Shown piece by piece: positions 62,907 through 64,000 of a stretch of DNA of 64,000 bases (positions within the stretch are counted from its first letter, which is position 1; the number at the start of each line of letters is the position of its first letter). Source of the DNA: Flavobacteriales bacterium (lineage in GTDB: Bacteria > Bacteroidota > Bacteroidia > Flavobacteriales_F > PHOS-HE28); assembly GCA_016703105.1 (NCBI GenBank), contig JADJCS010000005.1:310001-374000 (forward strand). Direction: 5' to 3'. Made by a program: the position numbers and the translations under genes. The notes beneath the pieces are model-generated. The model saw only the letters and a program-made list of their open reading frames with translations. It was not told the DNA's origin and made no database searches.

Positions 62907-64000
62907 GGCAGCTGCTGTGTGCGTGTCGCGGTCGGCACCGAGCCCCCGATCGTTTGCAGAATGATATCACGATCGTTCCCACTACCCGCGTACTTCACCG
63001 AGCCGTCCAGGTTGAGGTCCGCACCATTGTACACGTTGTTCATCGTGTTGGTCGGCGTGGTGCCTCCGATCAATGTGAGGATGGGATCGCGGTCGTTCGA
63101 GCCACCAGCATATTTCACCGTGCCGTTGAAGTTGGTATCGCCTGGCCAGAGCACCATGTTGCCGTTCACATTATTGCGTGCATTGGTGCCCCACGTGGGC
63201 GTTCCCGGCAACGTGAGATCGATGGTAGTGGGTATACCGTAGAGCGCGATGGGCGAAGCGCTCATCGCCCCGAGGTGGTTGCGGTGGCGGACGGCCATAC
63301 GGTAGTTGCCGGCCGGCAGGAAAAAGGACACGGCCGAAAGCCCATCCACATCCACCACATCCCCATCGCGTTGAACGAGCGCGCTTCGCGTGGCCAGCAC
63401 CATGGTGGGGTCGCCCGCTCCGCGCAGTTCCACAACCACCCAGTCCACGATGGCGTTGGGGCCGGTCACTGCCAGCACGGGCGATGTCACCTGCTGACCA
63501 CCGCTACCTACATGCGTGTAACCAAGCGCGGAGTACGGTTCTATGAAGGGTACCAACAGGGCCACGCGCAGGTGGTCGCTCATCAGACCGCTGGCGGGAA
63601 CGTAGGATCCGCCGAGCAGGACCTTGGGCCGCACCAGCAGGGATGAGGTGCCGTTGGTGGCGAACAGCCGAGCGATACGGTTCCTACCCGTGCCATCATA
63701 CGCCGTGAACTGTCCGCCCACCAGGATCCGGCCATCCAGCTGCAACGCCGCGCAATTGCCCACCGCTGGAAGCCCGCTGGATGAGTTGGTGAACCCCTGC
63801 CCTGGTGTGAAGCCTGGATCCGGCTGGCCGTTCGGTGTCAGCACACCGACCCCACTCGATGGCACACCACCGATGGTGGCGAAGTAGCCAGTGAACAGGA
63901 TGCCGCCATTCCCCAGCACGGCGATCTCGTTGATGAAGGTCCCGCCCGCAGCGAAGCCGTTGTTGAAGGTGGGATCCAACGTACCAGTGGGAAGGAGACA
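62903..64000 (-). CDS. Delta-60 repeat protein with QLP module (cluster gene 1, partial)
   Basis: The frame is open to the right window edge (LLPTGTLDPTFNNGFAAGG), so only the C-terminal 365 residues are visible. At least two delta-60 repeats (GGILFTGYFATIGGV, DGRILVGGQFTAYDG) are followed by the module with SYVPASGLMSDHLRVALLVP, AVTGPNAIVDWVVVELRG, QRDGDVVDVDGLS, AVRHRNHLGAMSAS and two NDRD loops ending ATRTQQLP. Its stop codon overlaps the next start. Confidence 0.85.
   Translation of the reverse strand, partial: CLLPTGTLDPTFNNGFAAGGTFINEIAVLGNGGILFTGYFATIGGVPSSGVGVLTPNGQPDPGFTPGQGFTNSSSGLPAVGNCAALQLDGRILVGGQFTAYDGTGRNRIARLFATNGTSSLLVRPKVLLGGSYVPASGLMSDHLRVALLVPFIEPYSALGYTHVGSGGQQVTSPVLAVTGPNAIVDWVVVELRGAGDPTMVLATRSALVQRDGDVVDVDGLSAVSFFLPAGNYRMAVRHRNHLGAMSASPIALYGIPTTIDLTLPGTPTWGTNARNNVNGNMVLWPGDTNFNGTVKYAGGSNDRDPILTLIGGTTPTNTMNNVYNGADLNLDGSVKYAGSGNDRDIILQTIGGSVPTATRTQQLP

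Noticed and set aside
1..64000. tRNA, rRNA, integrase, transposase or phage genes
   Set aside because: Both strands were read for tRNA arms, rRNA-like sequence and the usual protein motifs; nothing convincing was seen.

Overview
The window is chromosomal DNA of a Bacteroidota bacterium, most likely a GC-rich uncultured member of the Flavobacteriales or a relative. The evidence is the many secreted proteins with type IX secretion system (T9SS) style C-termini, PorV/PorQ-like and TonB-dependent outer-membrane proteins, a bacterial geranylgeranylglyceryl phosphate synthase, a short AtpC, near absence of Shine-Dalgarno sites, and TAnnTTTG-like -7 promoter boxes. No rRNA, tRNA, CRISPR array, transposase or phage gene was seen. 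The phylum is inferred from gene families and the species is unknown.

Layout. 1-0.8 kb: edge of a membrane-protein gene and ruvC (frameshifted). 0.87-1.7 kb: greA and a HIT protein. 1.8-10.8 kb: a leftward operon of a TonB-dependent receptor, a 1.36 kDa-residue-scale (about 1,361 aa) secreted protein and a PorV/PorQ-like porin. 11-16 kb: small secreted proteins, ahcY, GGGP synthase, a methyltransferase. 16-19.2 kb: a TonB receptor behind a TPP riboswitch, and a NadR-like ATPase. 19.2-24 kb: a secreted propeller and carotenoid genes (crtD-like desaturase, cruF-lycopene cyclase fusion). 24-28.4 kb: a secreted two-gene module, PnuC-like transporter, LRR protein, ribF. 28.6-30.4 kb: atpD-atpC. 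30.5-34.2 kb: two paralogous secreted proteins with an unusual C-terminal module. 34.3-40.7 kb: AhpD-like protein, DUF983 protein, hmuS, lipid acyltransferase, fatty acid desaturase. 40.7-42.6 kb: second copy of the secreted two-gene module. 42.8-46.1 kb: NatAB-type ABC exporter and Ppx/GppA. 46.1-64 kb: largely cell-surface proteins, ending in five consecutive leftward genes joined by 4-nt stop/start overlaps, all ending in the same C-terminal module.

The most unusual content is an about 250-residue C-terminal module carried by eight proteins here. Its tail is a duplicated D-x-N-x-[DN]-G...KYAG..NDRD calcium-loop-like motif, and every copy stops at the tripeptide QLP. It sits on several unrelated N-terminal architectures (delta-60 propellers, other propellers, adhesin-like domains), which suggests a shared surface-attachment or sorting tag. 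A second broad signal is that many genes have a -7 promoter box 4-7 nt upstream of the start codon, which implies leaderless mRNAs.

Seven otherwise normal genes (ruvC, the large secreted protein, a TonB receptor, the NadR-like ATPase, cruF, ppx, one QLP protein) carry a single 1-2 base deletion. Restoring the missing bases gives a full-length frame each time, so these are probably assembly or sequencing errors rather than decay.
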